The notes below the pieces were generated by a model, which had not been told where the DNA came from, searched no databases, and worked only from the letters and a program-made list of their open reading frames with translations. From Microvirga puerhi (GTDB lineage: Bacteria; Pseudomonadota; Alphaproteobacteria; Rhizobiales; Beijerinckiaceae), in assembly GCF_020089865.1 (NCBI RefSeq), contig NZ_JAIRBM010000010.1, positions 502-64,501 of the forward strand: 64,000 bases of DNA. The letters run 5' to 3'. Made by a program: the position numbers and the translations under genes. Positions 39,994-50,193 of this stretch are shown here, piece by piece (positions within the stretch are counted from its first letter, which is position 1; each line of letters begins with the position of its first letter).

Positions 39994-41823
39994 TCAGGCG
40001 CTCAGCGCCTCCTTCGACCGCTCGGCGCGCTTGCGGTCATTCGGGTCGAGAATCGCCTTGCGCAGGCGGATCGACTTCGGCGTGACCTCCACGAGCTCGT
40101 CGTCCTGGATCCAGGCGAGCGACTTCTCGAGGGTCATGCGGATCGGCGGCGTCAGGCGCACCGCTTCGTCCTTCGAGGTCGTGCGGATATTGGTGAGCTT
40201 CTTGCCCTTGAGCACGTTCACTTCGAGGTCGTTGTCGCGGCTGTGGATGCCGACGATCATGCCCTGATAGACCTTCCAGCCCGGCTCGATGACCATCGGG
40301 CCGCGATCCTCCAGGTTCCAGAGCGCATAGGCGACGGCCTCGCCCTGGTCGTTGGAGATGAGCACGCCGTTGTTGCGGCCGGCGAGCTCCCCCTTGTAGG
40401 GCTCGTAGGCGTGGAACAGGCGGTTCATGATCGCGGTGCCGCGGGTGTCGGTCAGCAATTCGCTCTGATAGCCGATGAGGCCGCGGGTCGGGGCGTAGAA
40501 CACGAGGCGCTGACGGTTGCCGCCGGACGGGCGCATCTCGACCATTTCGGCGCGGCGCTCAGACATCTTCTGCACCACGACGCCGGAGAATTCCTCGTCG
40601 ACGTCGATGACCACTTCCTCGATCGGCTCGAGAAGCTGGCCCGTGGCCTCGTCCTTCTTCATGACGACGCGCGGACGCGACACGGCGAGTTCGAAACCTT
40701 CGCGGCGCATGGTCTCGATGAGGATGGCGAGCTGCAATTCGCCGCGGCCGGAGACGTAGAACGAATCCTTGTCGGCGGCCTCCTCGATCTTGAGCGTCAC
40801 GTTGCCTTCCGCTTCCTTGAACAGGCGGTCGCGGATCATGCGGCTCGTGACCTTGTCGCCCTCGGTGCCCGCGAGCGGCGAGTCGTTGACGATGAACGAC
40901 ATGGTGACGGTCGGCGGGTCAATGGGCTGGGCCTGGATCGGAATGTCGTTCTCGGGCGCGCAGAAGGTATCGGCGACCGAGCCCTTTTCGAGGCCCGCGA
41001 TGGACACGATGTCGCCCGCCTCGCCCACCTCGATCGGCTGACGCTCCAGTCCGCGGAAGGCGAGGATCTTGGAGACGCGGCCCGTCTCGACCACCTTGCC
41101 TTCACGATCCAGGACCTTGATCGACTGGTTCGGCTTCACGGAGCCGGAGGCGATGCGGCCGGTGACGATGCGGCCCAGGAAGGGGTTGGCTTCGAGGAGG
41201 GTGCCGAGCATGCGGAACGGGCCTTCCTCGACCTTGGCCGGTGGCACGTGGTTGAGAACGAGATCGAACAGCGGGGCGAGACCCTGATCCTGCGGTCCTT
41301 CCGGCGATTGAGCCATCCAGCCGTTGCGGCCGGACCCGTAGAGGATCGGGAAGTCGAGCTGCTCGTCGGTGGCATCGAGGGCGGCGAAGAGGTCGAACAC
41401 CTCGTTGATGACCTCCTGGTGGCGGGCATCGGGGCGGTCGATCTTGTTGATGGCGACGATCGGCTTGAGGCCGATCTTCAGGGCCTTGGAGACCACGAAC
41501 TTGGTCTGCGGCATCGGACCCTCGGCCGCGTCCACCAGCACGATGGCGCCGTCGACCATGCTCAGGATACGCTCCACCTCGCCGCCGAAATCGGCGTGGC
41601 CGGGCGTATCGACGATGTTGATGCGGGTGTCCTTCCAGACGACCGAAGTCGCCTTGGCCAGGATGGTGATGCCGCGCTCCTTTTCCAGGTCGTTGGAATC
41701 CATGGCGCGCTCTTCCACGCGCTGGTTCTCGCGGAAGCTGCCCGATTGCTGGAGCAGCTTGTCCACGAGGGTCGTCTTTCCATGGTCGACGTGGGCGATG
41801 ATAGCGATGTTGCGCAGCTTCAT
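39994..41823 (-). CDS. typA: Translational GTPase TypA/BipA
   Basis: A 609-residue GTPase. G-domain motifs are [30 protein letters not shown] and NKIDRPDAR. The BipA-specific C-terminal part follows. It binds ribosomes and helps 50S assembly under stress or cold. Length is standard. It is a single-gene unit with a strong terminator. Confidence 0.95.
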   Translation of the reverse strand: MKLRNIAIIAHVDHGKTTLVDKLLQQSGSFRENQRVEERAMDSNDLEKERGITILAKATSVVWKDTRINIVDTPGHADFGGEVERILSMVDGAIVLVDAAEGPMPQTKFVVSKALKIGLKPIVAINKIDRPDARHQEVINEVFDLFAALDATDEQLDFPILYGSGRNGWMAQSPEGPQDQGLAPLFDLVLNHVPPAKVEEGPFRMLGTLLEANPFLGRIVTGRIASGSVKPNQSIKVLDREGKVVETGRVSKILAFRGLERQPIEVGEAGDIVSIAGLEKGSVADTFCAPENDIPIQAQPIDPPTVTMSFIVNDSPLAGTEGDKVTSRMIRDRLFKEAEGNVTLKIEEAADKDSFYVSGRGELQLAILIETMRREGFELAVSRPRVVMKKDEATGQLLEPIEEVVIDVDEEFSGVVVQKMSERRAEMVEMRPSGGNRQRLVFYAPTRGLIGYQSELLTDTRGTAIMNRLFHAYEPYKGELAGRNNGVLISNDQGEAVAYALWNLEDRGPMVIEPGWKVYQGMIVGIHSRDNDLEVNVLKGKKLTNIRTTSKDEAVRLTPPIRMTLEKSLAWIQDDELVEVTPKSIRLRKAILDPNDRKRAERSKEALSA

Positions 41824-41982
41824 TGGGCAAGTCTTTCAAAACAAAGCGGCCCGGTTCGCGGCAAGCTTGGCCGCGCCCCTGGCTCGAACCGGGCGGAATA
41901 TGATTGCGCTGCAATATCGCGATGCGCGCAAACCGGCAATAGGGCAGGCGTCTCAAATCAAGACAGCCGCCCTGTGACCGCC

Positions 41983-43185
41983 TTATGACGGCCCCTGGCC
42001 ATATGGGTTATTGCCTCCGGGATTTCCAACCCTTCCCCTGGGAAATGTCGCCTGGCCTATGGGCGGGACGGTGCGTGGGGAGGTAGGTCTATCGTTACGG
42101 AAGTGCCAATCGGGCCTGGCGCTGCGTACCATCATCATCTCGCCGATGTTTTCCAGGGTCACGAGGCCGATGAGGTGGCTGGCCTCGTCGAGGACGAACA
42201 GGGCCGGTGCCCGGGTGCGGGTGAGAAGGGCGAGGGCCGTGTCGAACGGCTGCCCGTCGGAGACGGTCGGAATTTCCCGTGTCATGGCCTCCAGCACCGG
42301 CGCCGTCGGCCCGCCGTCGTGAAGGGCGTGAATGAGGTTTTCGCGGGTCAGGAGGCCGCGCGGCCCCTGCGCGCCGTCCACCACGGGAAATTCCTTCTGC
42401 GAGGTGCGCAGCATTAGGTCGACTGCGTCGCTGAGGGTCGCGGTGGTCGGCAGCGTCTCAAGGGAACTGATCATGACCGAGCGGACCGGCAGTCCCTGCG
42501 TGGCATCGCGAAAGGCCATGTCCTGAGCCTCGGCCGTCGCGGCCAGATAGACGAAGAGCCCGATGATGATGAGCATCGGGTTCACGAACAGGCCGATCAG
42601 GGCGAACAGGAAGGCCGCACCCTGGCCGATCCGGGCCGCGATGCGGGTTGCATTGAGCCGGTCCATCCGCATGGCGAGTAGCGCCCGCAGGACGCGTCCG
42701 CCATCCATCGGAAAGACCGGGAGAAGATTGAAGACGACGAGAAAGATATTCGCCGCCGCGAGCCGCGCCAGCAGGCTGGTGCGGGGATCGTCCATGGCGG
42801 CGGTGGTCACCGTGTCGAGGCCGATGCCGAGCACCAGGATGATGACGGCGGCGAGGACCACGTTCACCGCAGGTCCCGCGATGGCGACGAGAAGCTCCTC
42901 CCGTGGCTTCGAGGGAATGCGCTCCAGGCTGGCGATGCCGCCGATGGGCCAGAGCGTCACCTCGGGCGTGCGAATGCCGAAGTGCCGGGCCGTCAGGATA
43001 TGGCCGAACTCATGCGCCAGCACGCAGGCGAAGAGGAGCATCATGAACAGCACGCCCTCGATCGCAGCTTCGCGTCCGCCCATCCGCCAGTAGGAGGCTC
43101 CGATCCACACCAGGAACAACAGGAAGGTCACATGAATGCGCACCGCCGTGCCGGCAATGCGTGCGATGGGGATCGACCAGACCAT
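41983..43185 (-). CDS. Site-2 protease (M50) family protein with CBS pair
   Basis: A 400-residue membrane metalloprotease. The zinc site is HEFGH (residues 58-62) and the third ligand Asp161 lies in NLLPVFPMDGGR. Six or so hydrophobic segments precede a C-terminal CBS pair (VRSVMISSLETLPTTATLSDAVDLML, and a second repeat ending LIGLVTLENIGEMMM). A Gly/Pro/Asn tail follows. CBS domains may sense nucleotides and control intramembrane cleavage. ATG 43185 follows TGAGGAG; the frame extends to 43236. Confidence 0.9.
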   Translation of the reverse strand: MVWSIPIARIAGTAVRIHVTFLLFLVWIGASYWRMGGREAAIEGVLFMMLLFACVLAHEFGHILTARHFGIRTPEVTLWPIGGIASLERIPSKPREELLVAIAGPAVNVVLAAVIILVLGIGLDTVTTAAMDDPRTSLLARLAAANIFLVVFNLLPVFPMDGGRVLRALLAMRMDRLNATRIAARIGQGAAFLFALIGLFVNPMLIIIGLFVYLAATAEAQDMAFRDATQGLPVRSVMISSLETLPTTATLSDAVDLMLRTSQKEFPVVDGAQGPRGLLTRENLIHALHDGGPTAPVLEAMTREIPTVSDGQPFDTALALLTRTRAPALFVLDEASHLIGLVTLENIGEMMMVRSARPDWHFRNDRPTSPRTVPPIGQATFPRGRVGNPGGNNPYGQGPS

Positions 43186-43457
43186 GAAGCGCTCCTCAGG
43201 AGGTGCTGTCTTCAAGGTAGGGTGTGAAGACGGCAATCGGTAGATTGAGAGGTGGATGGCAACCGCTCCTTTGCTGAGGTCCGGTTTCTGGGAAGCCTAA
43301 GAGTCCTTGGGCGCGTGAGGCGTTTGCTTGACAGTTTGGGATAGAAAAATTCGCAGATGGTCGAATGCATGCGCGCACGATGAGCGCAGCTCCGACGATT
43401 TGAGAAGCTGCCGCTGGTATTCTCGATTGTCTTGCGCGGAAGCGTCTCTCCGGCGCC

Positions 43458-44099
43458 TCAATACCCAGGGCTGGTCACGATCACGCGTCCATAACCTGGG
43501 CGATAGACGGTCCGGCAACCGCCCCAGATCTCATTGTAGGCAGCGTAGGGATCGGTTCTGCACACGACGGTCGATCCGTAATAGGGTGCGGCAACGGGCG
43601 CTGCGTAATAGCCGGGGGCTGCGTAATAGCCGCTGTCATACGGATACGAGTAGCTGTCGTCGTACGGATAGTCATAGGAACCGTATCCATAATACGGATA
43701 GCTGAGAGCTCCGAGGGCCAGGCCGGTCGCCAGCGCTGCGCCGTAATACGGATAGCCGCGGCGATAATAGCCGTAAGCTGGATAGCGCCAGTAGGGATAA
43801 CGCCAGCCGCCATAGGTGCCGAAGCCAGGGCGGACGATGGCGGAGTTGACGCCCGCCAATCCGGGGCGAACACCGATTGCACCCGTACTGAATCCCGGAC
43901 GTGCAGCGATCGCTGCGCCCCCGAAACCGCCACCAAATCCGCCAGCGTGGAAGCCGCCTCCGCCGAAGCCGCCGGCCCGGAAACCACCTCCACCGAAACC
44001 GCCGCCTCGGAAGCCACCGCCCCGCTGGGCGAAAGCATCATCCGGCAGGATAAGAGCGCTAGCCAGGAGAGCACTCATTGCAACGAGAAGCCTGCGCAT
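43458..44099 (-). CDS. Exported Gly/Tyr-rich protein
   Basis: A 213-residue protein with a signal peptide (MRRLLVAMSALLASALILPDD, cleavage near AFA-Q25). The mature part begins with GGGF repeats, then has a Tyr/Pro-rich section. It ends in a conserved-looking tail with two cysteines (VVCRTDPYAAYNEIWGGC, then YRPGYGRVIV). Such proteins are common in Methylobacteriaceae and Bradyrhizobiaceae and are probably periplasmic or surface-located; the function is unknown. Confidence 0.75.
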   Translation of the reverse strand: MRRLLVAMSALLASALILPDDAFAQRGGGFRGGGFGGGGFRAGGFGGGGFHAGGFGGGFGGAAIAARPGFSTGAIGVRPGLAGVNSAIVRPGFGTYGGWRYPYWRYPAYGYYRRGYPYYGAALATGLALGALSYPYYGYGSYDYPYDDSYSYPYDSGYYAAPGYYAAPVAAPYYGSTVVCRTDPYAAYNEIWGGCRTVYRPGYGRVIVTSPGY

Positions 44100-44424
44100 C
44101 GTCAGTCTCCCTTTGCCGAAACCAAAGGCACAGCATGATACTGCCGAAAGACCGTAGGCGAAATGCGAGAATGGTTCGGTCGCGGATTCGTTAGCGCGCT
44201 GCGTTACATGTCCGTTTTTCCAGACGACGCGCTGCTTCGATGTGGTGTGTCGACAACCTCAGTGCCGCAGCCGGCTTTACCATCTAGGCGCTTGGTTGCC
44301 CCACAGCTTCGCCAGGGTGGATCACCTCGTCCGACAAAAAAGGCCCCGAACGGGTCGGGGCCTTTTGGGGCGATTGTCGAAACGCGTCATGCCCGGCACG
44401 AGACTGGTATGACGAGGCTCGGTC
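44100..44424. other. Gap between argG and the Gly/Tyr-rich gene
   Basis: About 325 bases with no supportable gene. It contains the argG terminator (44336-44366) and, nearer 44100-44200, presumably the promoter for the exported protein. Confidence 0.5.
44336..44366 (-). terminator. Intrinsic terminator of argG
   Basis: GGCCCCGA (44342-44349) pairs with TCGGGGCC (44355-44362) over a 5-nt loop; six T follow on the minus strand and four on the plus strand. Confidence 0.85.
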
Positions 44425-45657
44425 TTACAGGCCCAGCTTCTTCTTGCGTTGGGCCAGCGTGCGCAGACGCAGTGCGTTGAGCTTGATGAAGCCGGCTGCG
44501 TCGCGGTGGTCGTAGGCGACCGCGCCTTCCTCGAAGGTCACGAGTTCCTGGTCGTAGAGCGAATAGGGGCTCTCGCGGCCGATCACATAGACGCCGCCCT
44601 TGTAGAGCTTGAGCTTGACTTCGCCGGTGACGAATTCCTGGCTCTTGTCGATCATTACCTGAAGCATCTCGCGCTCCGGCGAGAACCAGAAGCCGTTATA
44701 GATCAGCTCGGCATATTTCGGCATCAGCTCGTCCTTGAGATGAGCTGCGCCGCGGTCGAGGGTGATCGACTCGATGCCGCGATGGGCGAGCACCAGGATG
44801 GTGCCGCCGGGGGTCTCGTACATGCCGCGGCTCTTCATGCCGACGAAGCGGTTCTCGACGAGATCGAGACGGCCGATGCCGTTGAGGCGGCCGAGCTCGT
44901 TGAGTTTCGCCAGAAGGTCTGCAGGACCCATCTTCTTGCCGTCGATGGCGACCGGATCGCCCTTCTCGAAGGTGATGGAGATCACGGTCGGCTTGTCGGG
45001 TGCCGTTTCCGGATCGTTGGTGCGGGAATAGACGTAGTCCGGAACCTCGAGGCTCGGATCCTCCAGCACCTTGCCCTCCGAGGAGGCGTGCAGGAGGTTG
45101 GCGTCGACGGAGAACGGGGCCTCGCCGCGCTTGTCCTTGGCGATCGGGATCTGGTGGGCTTCGGCGAAGGCGATGAGCTGCTCGCGGGAGCGCAGGTCCC
45201 ACTCGCGCCAGGGCGCGATCACCGTCACGTCGGGCTTGAGGGCATAATAGGAGAGCTCGAAGCGCACCTGATCGTTGCCCTTGCCGGTCGCACCATGGGC
45301 GACCGCGTCGGCGCCGACCCTCTCGGCGATCTCGATCTGCTTCTTGGCGATGAGCGGCCGGGCGATGGAAGTACCCAGCAGATACAGGCCCTCGTACTGG
45401 GCGTTCGCCCGGAACATCGGGAATACGTACTCGCGCACGAATTCGTCGCGAAGATCCTCGATGAAGATATTCTCCGGCTTGATGCCGAGGAGTTCGGCTT
45501 TCTTGCGGGCCGGCTCCAGCTCCTCGCCCTGGCCGAGATCGGCCGTGAAGGTCACGACCTCGCAGCCATAGGTGGTTTGCAGCCATTTGAGGATGATGGA
45601 GGTGTCGAGGCCGCCGGAATAGGCGAGCACGACCTTGTTCACGCGCTTGTCAGCCAT
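44425..45657 (-). CDS. argG: Argininosuccinate synthase
   Basis: A 410-residue enzyme that joins citrulline and aspartate with ATP. The P-loop is AYSGGLDTS near residue 13 and [13 protein letters not shown] is the citrulline/aspartate region. ATG 45657 gives the standard [16 protein letters not shown] start; the longer frame adds unrelated residues. It is a single-gene unit with a terminator. Confidence 0.95.
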   Translation of the reverse strand: MADKRVNKVVLAYSGGLDTSIILKWLQTTYGCEVVTFTADLGQGEELEPARKKAELLGIKPENIFIEDLRDEFVREYVFPMFRANAQYEGLYLLGTSIARPLIAKKQIEIAERVGADAVAHGATGKGNDQVRFELSYYALKPDVTVIAPWREWDLRSREQLIAFAEAHQIPIAKDKRGEAPFSVDANLLHASSEGKVLEDPSLEVPDYVYSRTNDPETAPDKPTVISITFEKGDPVAIDGKKMGPADLLAKLNELGRLNGIGRLDLVENRFVGMKSRGMYETPGGTILVLAHRGIESITLDRGAAHLKDELMPKYAELIYNGFWFSPEREMLQVMIDKSQEFVTGEVKLKLYKGGVYVIGRESPYSLYDQELVTFEEGAVAYDHRDAAGFIKLNALRLRTLAQRKKKLGL

Positions 45658-45807
45658 GGGGGAACGTTCCGAGATCGAGAAAAACCTCCGCGACTTAGAA
45701 CGGAAGCTTGGGCGGCGCAACCGGACATTTCGTTATGCGTCCAGAGCATCCCCGACCGGAAGCCGGGCTGCTGTCCCAGCCGTTCGCGATGGAATAGGGA
45801 AGGGATC

Positions 45808-46434
45808 ATGCCCAGGCCGTCCCTCGAATTTTGGTACGAATTTTCATCGACCTATTCCTATCTCTCCGCCATGCGCATCGCGGATGCCGCGGAGAATGCG
45901 GGTGTGACCGTCGTCTGGCGTCCTTTCCTCCTCGGGCCGATCTTTGGGGCGCAGGGCTGGAACACCTCGCCGTTCAATCTCTATCCTCTCAAGGGCCGCT
46001 ACATGTGGCGCGACATGGAGCGGGAGGCGGCGCGTCTGCGTCTTCCCTTCTGTCGTCCCACACCCTTCCCGCAGAACAGCCTGCTCGCCGCCCGCGTTGC
46101 GCTTCTGGGCATCGACAAAGGTTGGACGCCCGATTTCACCCGTGCGGTCTTCGCGGCCGAGTTCGGTAAGGGACGCAATATCGGCGATCCGGTCGTCCTG
46201 GCGGAGATCCTGACGGCGATCGGCATCGCGCCGGAAACGGCCCTTGCGGAGGCCGAGACCGAGGCCAACAAGGCGCGCCTGCGCCGGGCGGAAGAGGAGG
46301 CCCAGTCGCGCGGCTTCTTCGGAGCGCCGACCTTCCTGGCAGAGGACGGGGAGATGTTCTGGGGCAACGACCGGCTCGAACAGGCGCTCGCCTGGGCCGT
46401 CGAGCGCGCCAACCGGTCCAAATGGCCGGCCTGA
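45808..46434 (+). CDS. 2-hydroxychromene-2-carboxylate isomerase-like (DsbA-family) protein
   Basis: A 208-residue kappa-class GST/HCCA isomerase-like protein of the thioredoxin fold. EFWYEFSSTYSYLSAMRI holds the Ser used to activate glutathione; RGFFGAPTFLAEDGEMFWGNDRLEQAL is the conserved C-terminal motif. The known reaction is glutathione-dependent isomerisation in naphthalene breakdown, but no other such gene is nearby, so the substrate is open. GGGA is 4-7 bases before the ATG. Confidence 0.82.
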   Translation: MPRPSLEFWYEFSSTYSYLSAMRIADAAENAGVTVVWRPFLLGPIFGAQGWNTSPFNLYPLKGRYMWRDMEREAARLRLPFCRPTPFPQNSLLAARVALLGIDKGWTPDFTRAVFAAEFGKGRNIGDPVVLAEILTAIGIAPETALAEAETEANKARLRRAEEEAQSRGFFGAPTFLAEDGEMFWGNDRLEQALAWAVERANRSKWPA

Positions 46435-46581
46435 CGGATATTGCGTCCGCCAAGTAGCCCTCTGCGGCCTGCTGTTCCGAAACTCTCCGCCGCGAGAGCG
46501 TTGACAGGCAGGCGCCCCCGGCAGCCCCGCCCGGTGCCCATCGCCGTCGGCTGATCCAATAACGAAGAACAATAGGAAAAC

Positions 46582-47877
46582 ATGATGTTGATGAAGAACG
46601 ATATTGCCGACCGGAAACATCGCCTGAAATCGATCCTGGGTGGCTCGGCGGGCAATATGGTCGAATGGTACGACTGGTACGTCTATTCGGCTTTCACCCT
46701 TTATTTCGCTCCGGTCTTCTTTCCGAAAGGCGATCAGACGGCCCAACTTCTCGATGCCGCGGCGATCTTCGCGGTCGGCTTTCTGATGCGGCCTATCGGC
46801 GCCTGGATCATGGGCATCTATGCGGACCGTAAGGGCCGCAAGGCCGGCCTGACGCTCTCCGTTACCCTCATGTGTCTCGGCTCTCTGACTATCGCCGTCA
46901 CGCCCGGCTACGAGAGCATCGGGGCCTTCGCGCCGATCATTCTGGTGCTCGCGCGCCTCGTTCAGGGCATCAGCGTCGGCGGTGAATACGGTGCCAGCGC
47001 CACCTATTTGAGCGAGATGGCCGGCAAGGAAAGGCGTGGCTTCTTCTCCAGCTTCCAGTACGTGACCCTGATCTCCGGACAGCTTCTGGCCCTTGCCGTG
47101 CTGCTGGTGCTGCAGGCGACCCTATCGACCCACGATCTTGAGGTCTGGGGCTGGCGCATTCCCTTCGCCATCGGCGGCGTGCTGGCCATCCTGGTGTTCT
47201 ATCTCCGGCGCGGACTGGCGGAAACGCAATCCTACAAGAACGCCAAGGAGGGGCAGCAGAGGTCGAGTGGGCTGGCGCTGTTCCGGCAATATCCGCGCGA
47301 GGCCTTCACGGTGCTGGCGCTGACCGCGGGCGGCACGCTCGCCTTCTATGCCTACACCACGTATCTGCAGAAGTTCCTCGTCAACACCTCAGGCTTCAAC
47401 CGCGAGACGGCGAGCCAGATCACGGCGGCCGCCCTCCTGGTGTTCATGCTGCTGCAGCCGGTGGCCGGAGCTCTGTCGGACAAGGTCGGCCGCAAGCCCC
47501 TGATGGTCGGCTTCGGAATCCTCGGCGTGATCTGCACCTATCCGATCTTCACGGCTCTCAGCCGAACGAACGATCCCTATATGGCTTTCGCACTTGCGCT
47601 CGCGGCCCTGGTGATCGTGACGGGCTACACCTCGATCAACGCAGTGGTGAAGGCGGAAATGTTCCCCGCTCATATCCGGGCGCTGGGCGTGGCGCTGCCC
47701 TATGCGCTCGCCAACACGATCTTCGGCGGCACGGCGGAATACGTGGCGCTCTGGTTCAAGCAGAAGGGCATGGAAAGCGGCTTCTTCTGGTATGTGACGG
47801 TGCTGATCGGCCTCTCGCTCATCGTGTATCTGCGCATGCGGGACACCCGCAAGCACAGCCTCATTCACGAGGATTGA
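46582..47877 (+). CDS. kgtP: MHS-family MFS dicarboxylate symporter (KgtP-like)
   Basis: A 431-residue metabolite:H+ symporter with about twelve hydrophobic segments. GGSAGNMVEWYDWYVYSAF and GIYADRKGRKAGLTLSV are typical of alpha-ketoglutarate/citrate-type members; LARLVQGISVGGEYGASATYLSEMA is the second signature. It should import 2-oxoglutarate or a like acid. It overlaps the convergent LysR gene by 13 bases. Confidence 0.85.
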   Translation: MMLMKNDIADRKHRLKSILGGSAGNMVEWYDWYVYSAFTLYFAPVFFPKGDQTAQLLDAAAIFAVGFLMRPIGAWIMGIYADRKGRKAGLTLSVTLMCLGSLTIAVTPGYESIGAFAPIILVLARLVQGISVGGEYGASATYLSEMAGKERRGFFSSFQYVTLISGQLLALAVLLVLQATLSTHDLEVWGWRIPFAIGGVLAILVFYLRRGLAETQSYKNAKEGQQRSSGLALFRQYPREAFTVLALTAGGTLAFYAYTTYLQKFLVNTSGFNRETASQITAAALLVFMLLQPVAGALSDKVGRKPLMVGFGILGVICTYPIFTALSRTNDPYMAFALALAALVIVTGYTSINAVVKAEMFPAHIRALGVALPYALANTIFGGTAEYVALWFKQKGMESGFFWYVTVLIGLSLIVYLRMRDTRKHSLIHED

Positions 47878-48776
47878 GCCGATAGCCTGGGGTTCTTGAC
47901 GAAGTCTACGAAGGCCCGCAGCGGCGCCGGCATGTGCCGGCGGCTGGCATAATAGAGGAAGGGGCCCGAGAACCGTTCCGACCAGTCTTCGAGGACCGGC
48001 TCCAGCGCGCCGCGGGCGATTGCCGGAGCAAGGAACTCCTCGAAGCTGTGGATCAGGCCGAGCCCCTGGATGGCGGCGCTCAGCTCCAGGTCGAAGTTCG
48101 TCGCCACAAGCGGACCGGTGGGGCTGATCCGAATGGTCTCGCCGCTGCGCTCGTAGTCCCAGGGCAGGGCGCGTCCGTTGGCGAAGCGGTGACGGATGCA
48201 GTTATGGCTGAGGATCTCGTTGGGATGGGCCGGCCGGCCGCGCGCCTCCAGATAGGACGGGGCGGCGGCCGTCACGAACCGCTGCACGCGCGGGCCGATC
48301 GGGATTGCGATCATGTCGCGCTCCAACCGCTCGTCATAGCGGATGCCGGCATCGAAGCCGGCGGCCAGCACGTCCACGAAGCTGTCTTCCGCCACCACCT
48401 CCAGGGTGATCCCCGGATGCGCGGCGAGGAAGGGGCCGATGATCGGCGGCAGGATCAGGCGCGCGGCCACGGTCGGGACGTTGAGCCGCAACGTGCCTGT
48501 CGGGCTGTCACGGAAGATGTTCACCTCGTCGAGGGCGGCGGCCACCTCCTGCAGGGCGGGATTGAGCCGCTCCAGCAGGCGCTCGCCCGCCTCCGTCGGC
48601 GTGACGCTGCGGGTCGTGCGGTTGAGAAGCCGCACCTGAAGTCGGGCCTCCAGCCGGCGGACGGCCTCGCTCAAGGACGAGGCGGAGACGCCGCGCAGCC
48701 GTGCCGCATTCCGGAAGCTGCGGGCCCGCGCCACTGCCGCGAAGGCGTCGAGATCAGCAAGGTCAAGATCGGTCAT
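47865..48776 (-). CDS. LysR-type transcriptional regulator
   Basis: A 303-residue LysR protein. The helix-turn-helix is SFRNAARLRGVSASSLSEAVRRLEARL. The ligand domain follows the usual plan. It is divergent from the aldo/keto reductase gene 97 bases away and is likely its regulator; a 7-bp inverted repeat lies in the gap. The ligand is unknown. Confidence 0.88.
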   Translation of the reverse strand: MTDLDLADLDAFAAVARARSFRNAARLRGVSASSLSEAVRRLEARLQVRLLNRTTRSVTPTEAGERLLERLNPALQEVAAALDEVNIFRDSPTGTLRLNVPTVAARLILPPIIGPFLAAHPGITLEVVAEDSFVDVLAAGFDAGIRYDERLERDMIAIPIGPRVQRFVTAAAPSYLEARGRPAHPNEILSHNCIRHRFANGRALPWDYERSGETIRISPTGPLVATNFDLELSAAIQGLGLIHSFEEFLAPAIARGALEPVLEDWSERFSGPFLYYASRRHMPAPLRAFVDFVKNPRLSAQSS

Positions 48777-48812
48777 TGTTCGAAAATCCGCACAGCCTGT
48801 TCAGGTTGTGCC

Positions 48813-48846
48813 AGATTATCGCACGGCCTGAGCGGATCCATAATCT
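48813..48846. promoter_or_regulatory. Inverted repeat between the LysR gene and the aldo/keto reductase
   Basis: AGATTAT (48813-48819) and ATAATCT (48840-48846) are perfect inverse copies separated by 20 bases, ending 27 bases before the reductase ATG. A LysR operator or overlapping -10 elements are both possible. Confidence 0.35.
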
Positions 48847-48873
48847 TTCCGTTCAAGACGCAAACGGAGGCAC

Positions 48874-49875
48874 ATGAACATGCAACATCGTCAATTGGGC
48901 GCGGCCGGTCCGCGCGTTTCCACCCTCGGCCTCGGATGCATGGGCATGTCCGGCATGTATGGTCCCGCGGATCGTGCCGAGAGCATCGCGACGATCCATG
49001 CGGCCCTGGAGGCCGGGATCACGCTCCTCGATACGGGCGACTTTTACGGCATGGGCCACAACGAGATGCTGATCGGCGAGGCCTTGAGGGGCCGTAGCCG
49101 CGACCAGGCCCTGATCAGCGTCAAGTTCGGCGCCATGCGCAGCCCGGACGGGGGCTGGATCGGCTACGATGCCCGGCCAGAGGCGGTGAAGACTTTCCTG
49201 GCCTACTCGCTCCAGCGCCTCGGCGTCGATTACATCGACATCTATCGTCCGGCGCGCCTCGATCCGCAGGTGCCGATCGAGGAGACGGTCGGAGCGATCG
49301 CCGACATGGTGAAGGCCGGCTATGTCCGTTCCATCGGTCTTTCGGAGGTCGGCCCCGAGACGATCCGGCGTGCGGCGGCGATCCACCCGATCTGCGATCT
49401 TCAAATCGAGTACTCGCTCCTTTCGCGCGGCATCGAGGAGTCCATCCTGCCGACCTGCCGGGAGCTCGGAATCGGCATCACCGCCTACGGCGTTCTTTCC
49501 CGGGGACTCATCAGCGGACACTGGCAGAAGACGGCGCTGCACACCGGGGACTTCCGTTCCCGCTCTCCCCGATTTCAGGACGGCAATGTCGAGAAGAACC
49601 TCGCCCTCGTCGAGGCGCTGCGGTCGGTGGCCGAGGCCAAAGGCGCAAGCGTGGCGCAGATCGCCATCGCCTGGGTGCTCGCCAAAGGGGACGACATCGT
49701 GCCCCTGATCGGGGCCCGCCGCCGCGACCGCCTGGCGGAGGCCATCGGCGCCCTGGACGTCAGGCTCACCTCGGAGGACATGGCGCTGATCGAGCGCGTC
49801 GTTCCGAAAGGCGCTGCCGCCGGTGACCGCTATCCAGCTCCACAGATGGCGCACTTGGACAGCGAGCGGGCCTGA
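48874..49875 (+). CDS. Aldo/keto reductase (YakC-like) lacking the catalytic His
   Basis: A 333-residue AKR barrel. Asp53, Tyr58 and Lys84 of the catalytic tetrad are present (LLDTGDFYG, ISVKFG). The fourth residue, His in the usual YYQHRVDP motif, is Ala127 here (YRPARLDP). NADPH-dependent carbonyl reduction is still possible, because Tyr and Lys carry most of the chemistry, but the substrate range should differ. Expression is probably set by the divergent LysR protein. Confidence 0.87.
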   Translation: MNMQHRQLGAAGPRVSTLGLGCMGMSGMYGPADRAESIATIHAALEAGITLLDTGDFYGMGHNEMLIGEALRGRSRDQALISVKFGAMRSPDGGWIGYDARPEAVKTFLAYSLQRLGVDYIDIYRPARLDPQVPIEETVGAIADMVKAGYVRSIGLSEVGPETIRRAAAIHPICDLQIEYSLLSRGIEESILPTCRELGIGITAYGVLSRGLISGHWQKTALHTGDFRSRSPRFQDGNVEKNLALVEALRSVAEAKGASVAQIAIAWVLAKGDDIVPLIGARRRDRLAEAIGALDVRLTSEDMALIERVVPKGAAAGDRYPAPQMAHLDSERA

Positions 49876-50193
49876 GGCCTGCTGACTTAAGGTCAGTCGA
49901 CCAGGTCGGAAACCCTTGTGAACAGGCAGGAAAGGCAGTACATAGGGGTTCATCCGACAGGACAGAACCGGTTGCTTAAGACGTCAGGGTGCGTGTACGC
50001 GCCCTTGCGGTGTTTCCGTAAAAGCCTGACGGAACAAGCGTTTTCATCCGTCGATGATACGCCGGCCCGCTCTGAGGAGCGGTATGCCTGGGACCTGGCC
50101 CTGAAGGGGCGTCCCTGGCAGCGGCGGCTGGAAGCGACCCGTAACACGAGCCGCCGGCGTTGCCCCTTAATCGAGGGCCATTCAGGAGAACAT
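49876..50193. other. Leader region of rpsA
   Basis: About 320 bases between the reductase and rpsA with no supportable gene. It has a candidate promoter (49916-49944), which would give an untranslated leader of about 240 bases. A good AGGAGA precedes the rpsA ATG by 4-9 bases. cmk, the usual neighbour of rpsA, is absent. Confidence 0.5.
49916..49944 (+). promoter_or_regulatory. Candidate rpsA promoter
   Basis: TTGTGA (49916-49921) and TACATA (49939-49944) are separated by 17 bases, the ideal spacing for a housekeeping sigma factor. Confidence 0.45.

Noticed and set aside
39301..41988. Plus-strand frame of 895 codons across typA
   Set aside because: Antisense shadow of typA and the GST gene; no recognisable domain.
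43320..43360. TTGACA-containing promoter on the plus strand
   Set aside because: The hexamer is present, but no convincing -10 element and no plus-strand gene follow.
44449..45807. N-terminal extension of the HCCA isomerase-like gene over argG
   Set aside because: The frame stays open across the antisense of argG, but the family N-terminus begins at 45808, where a ribosome binding site lies.
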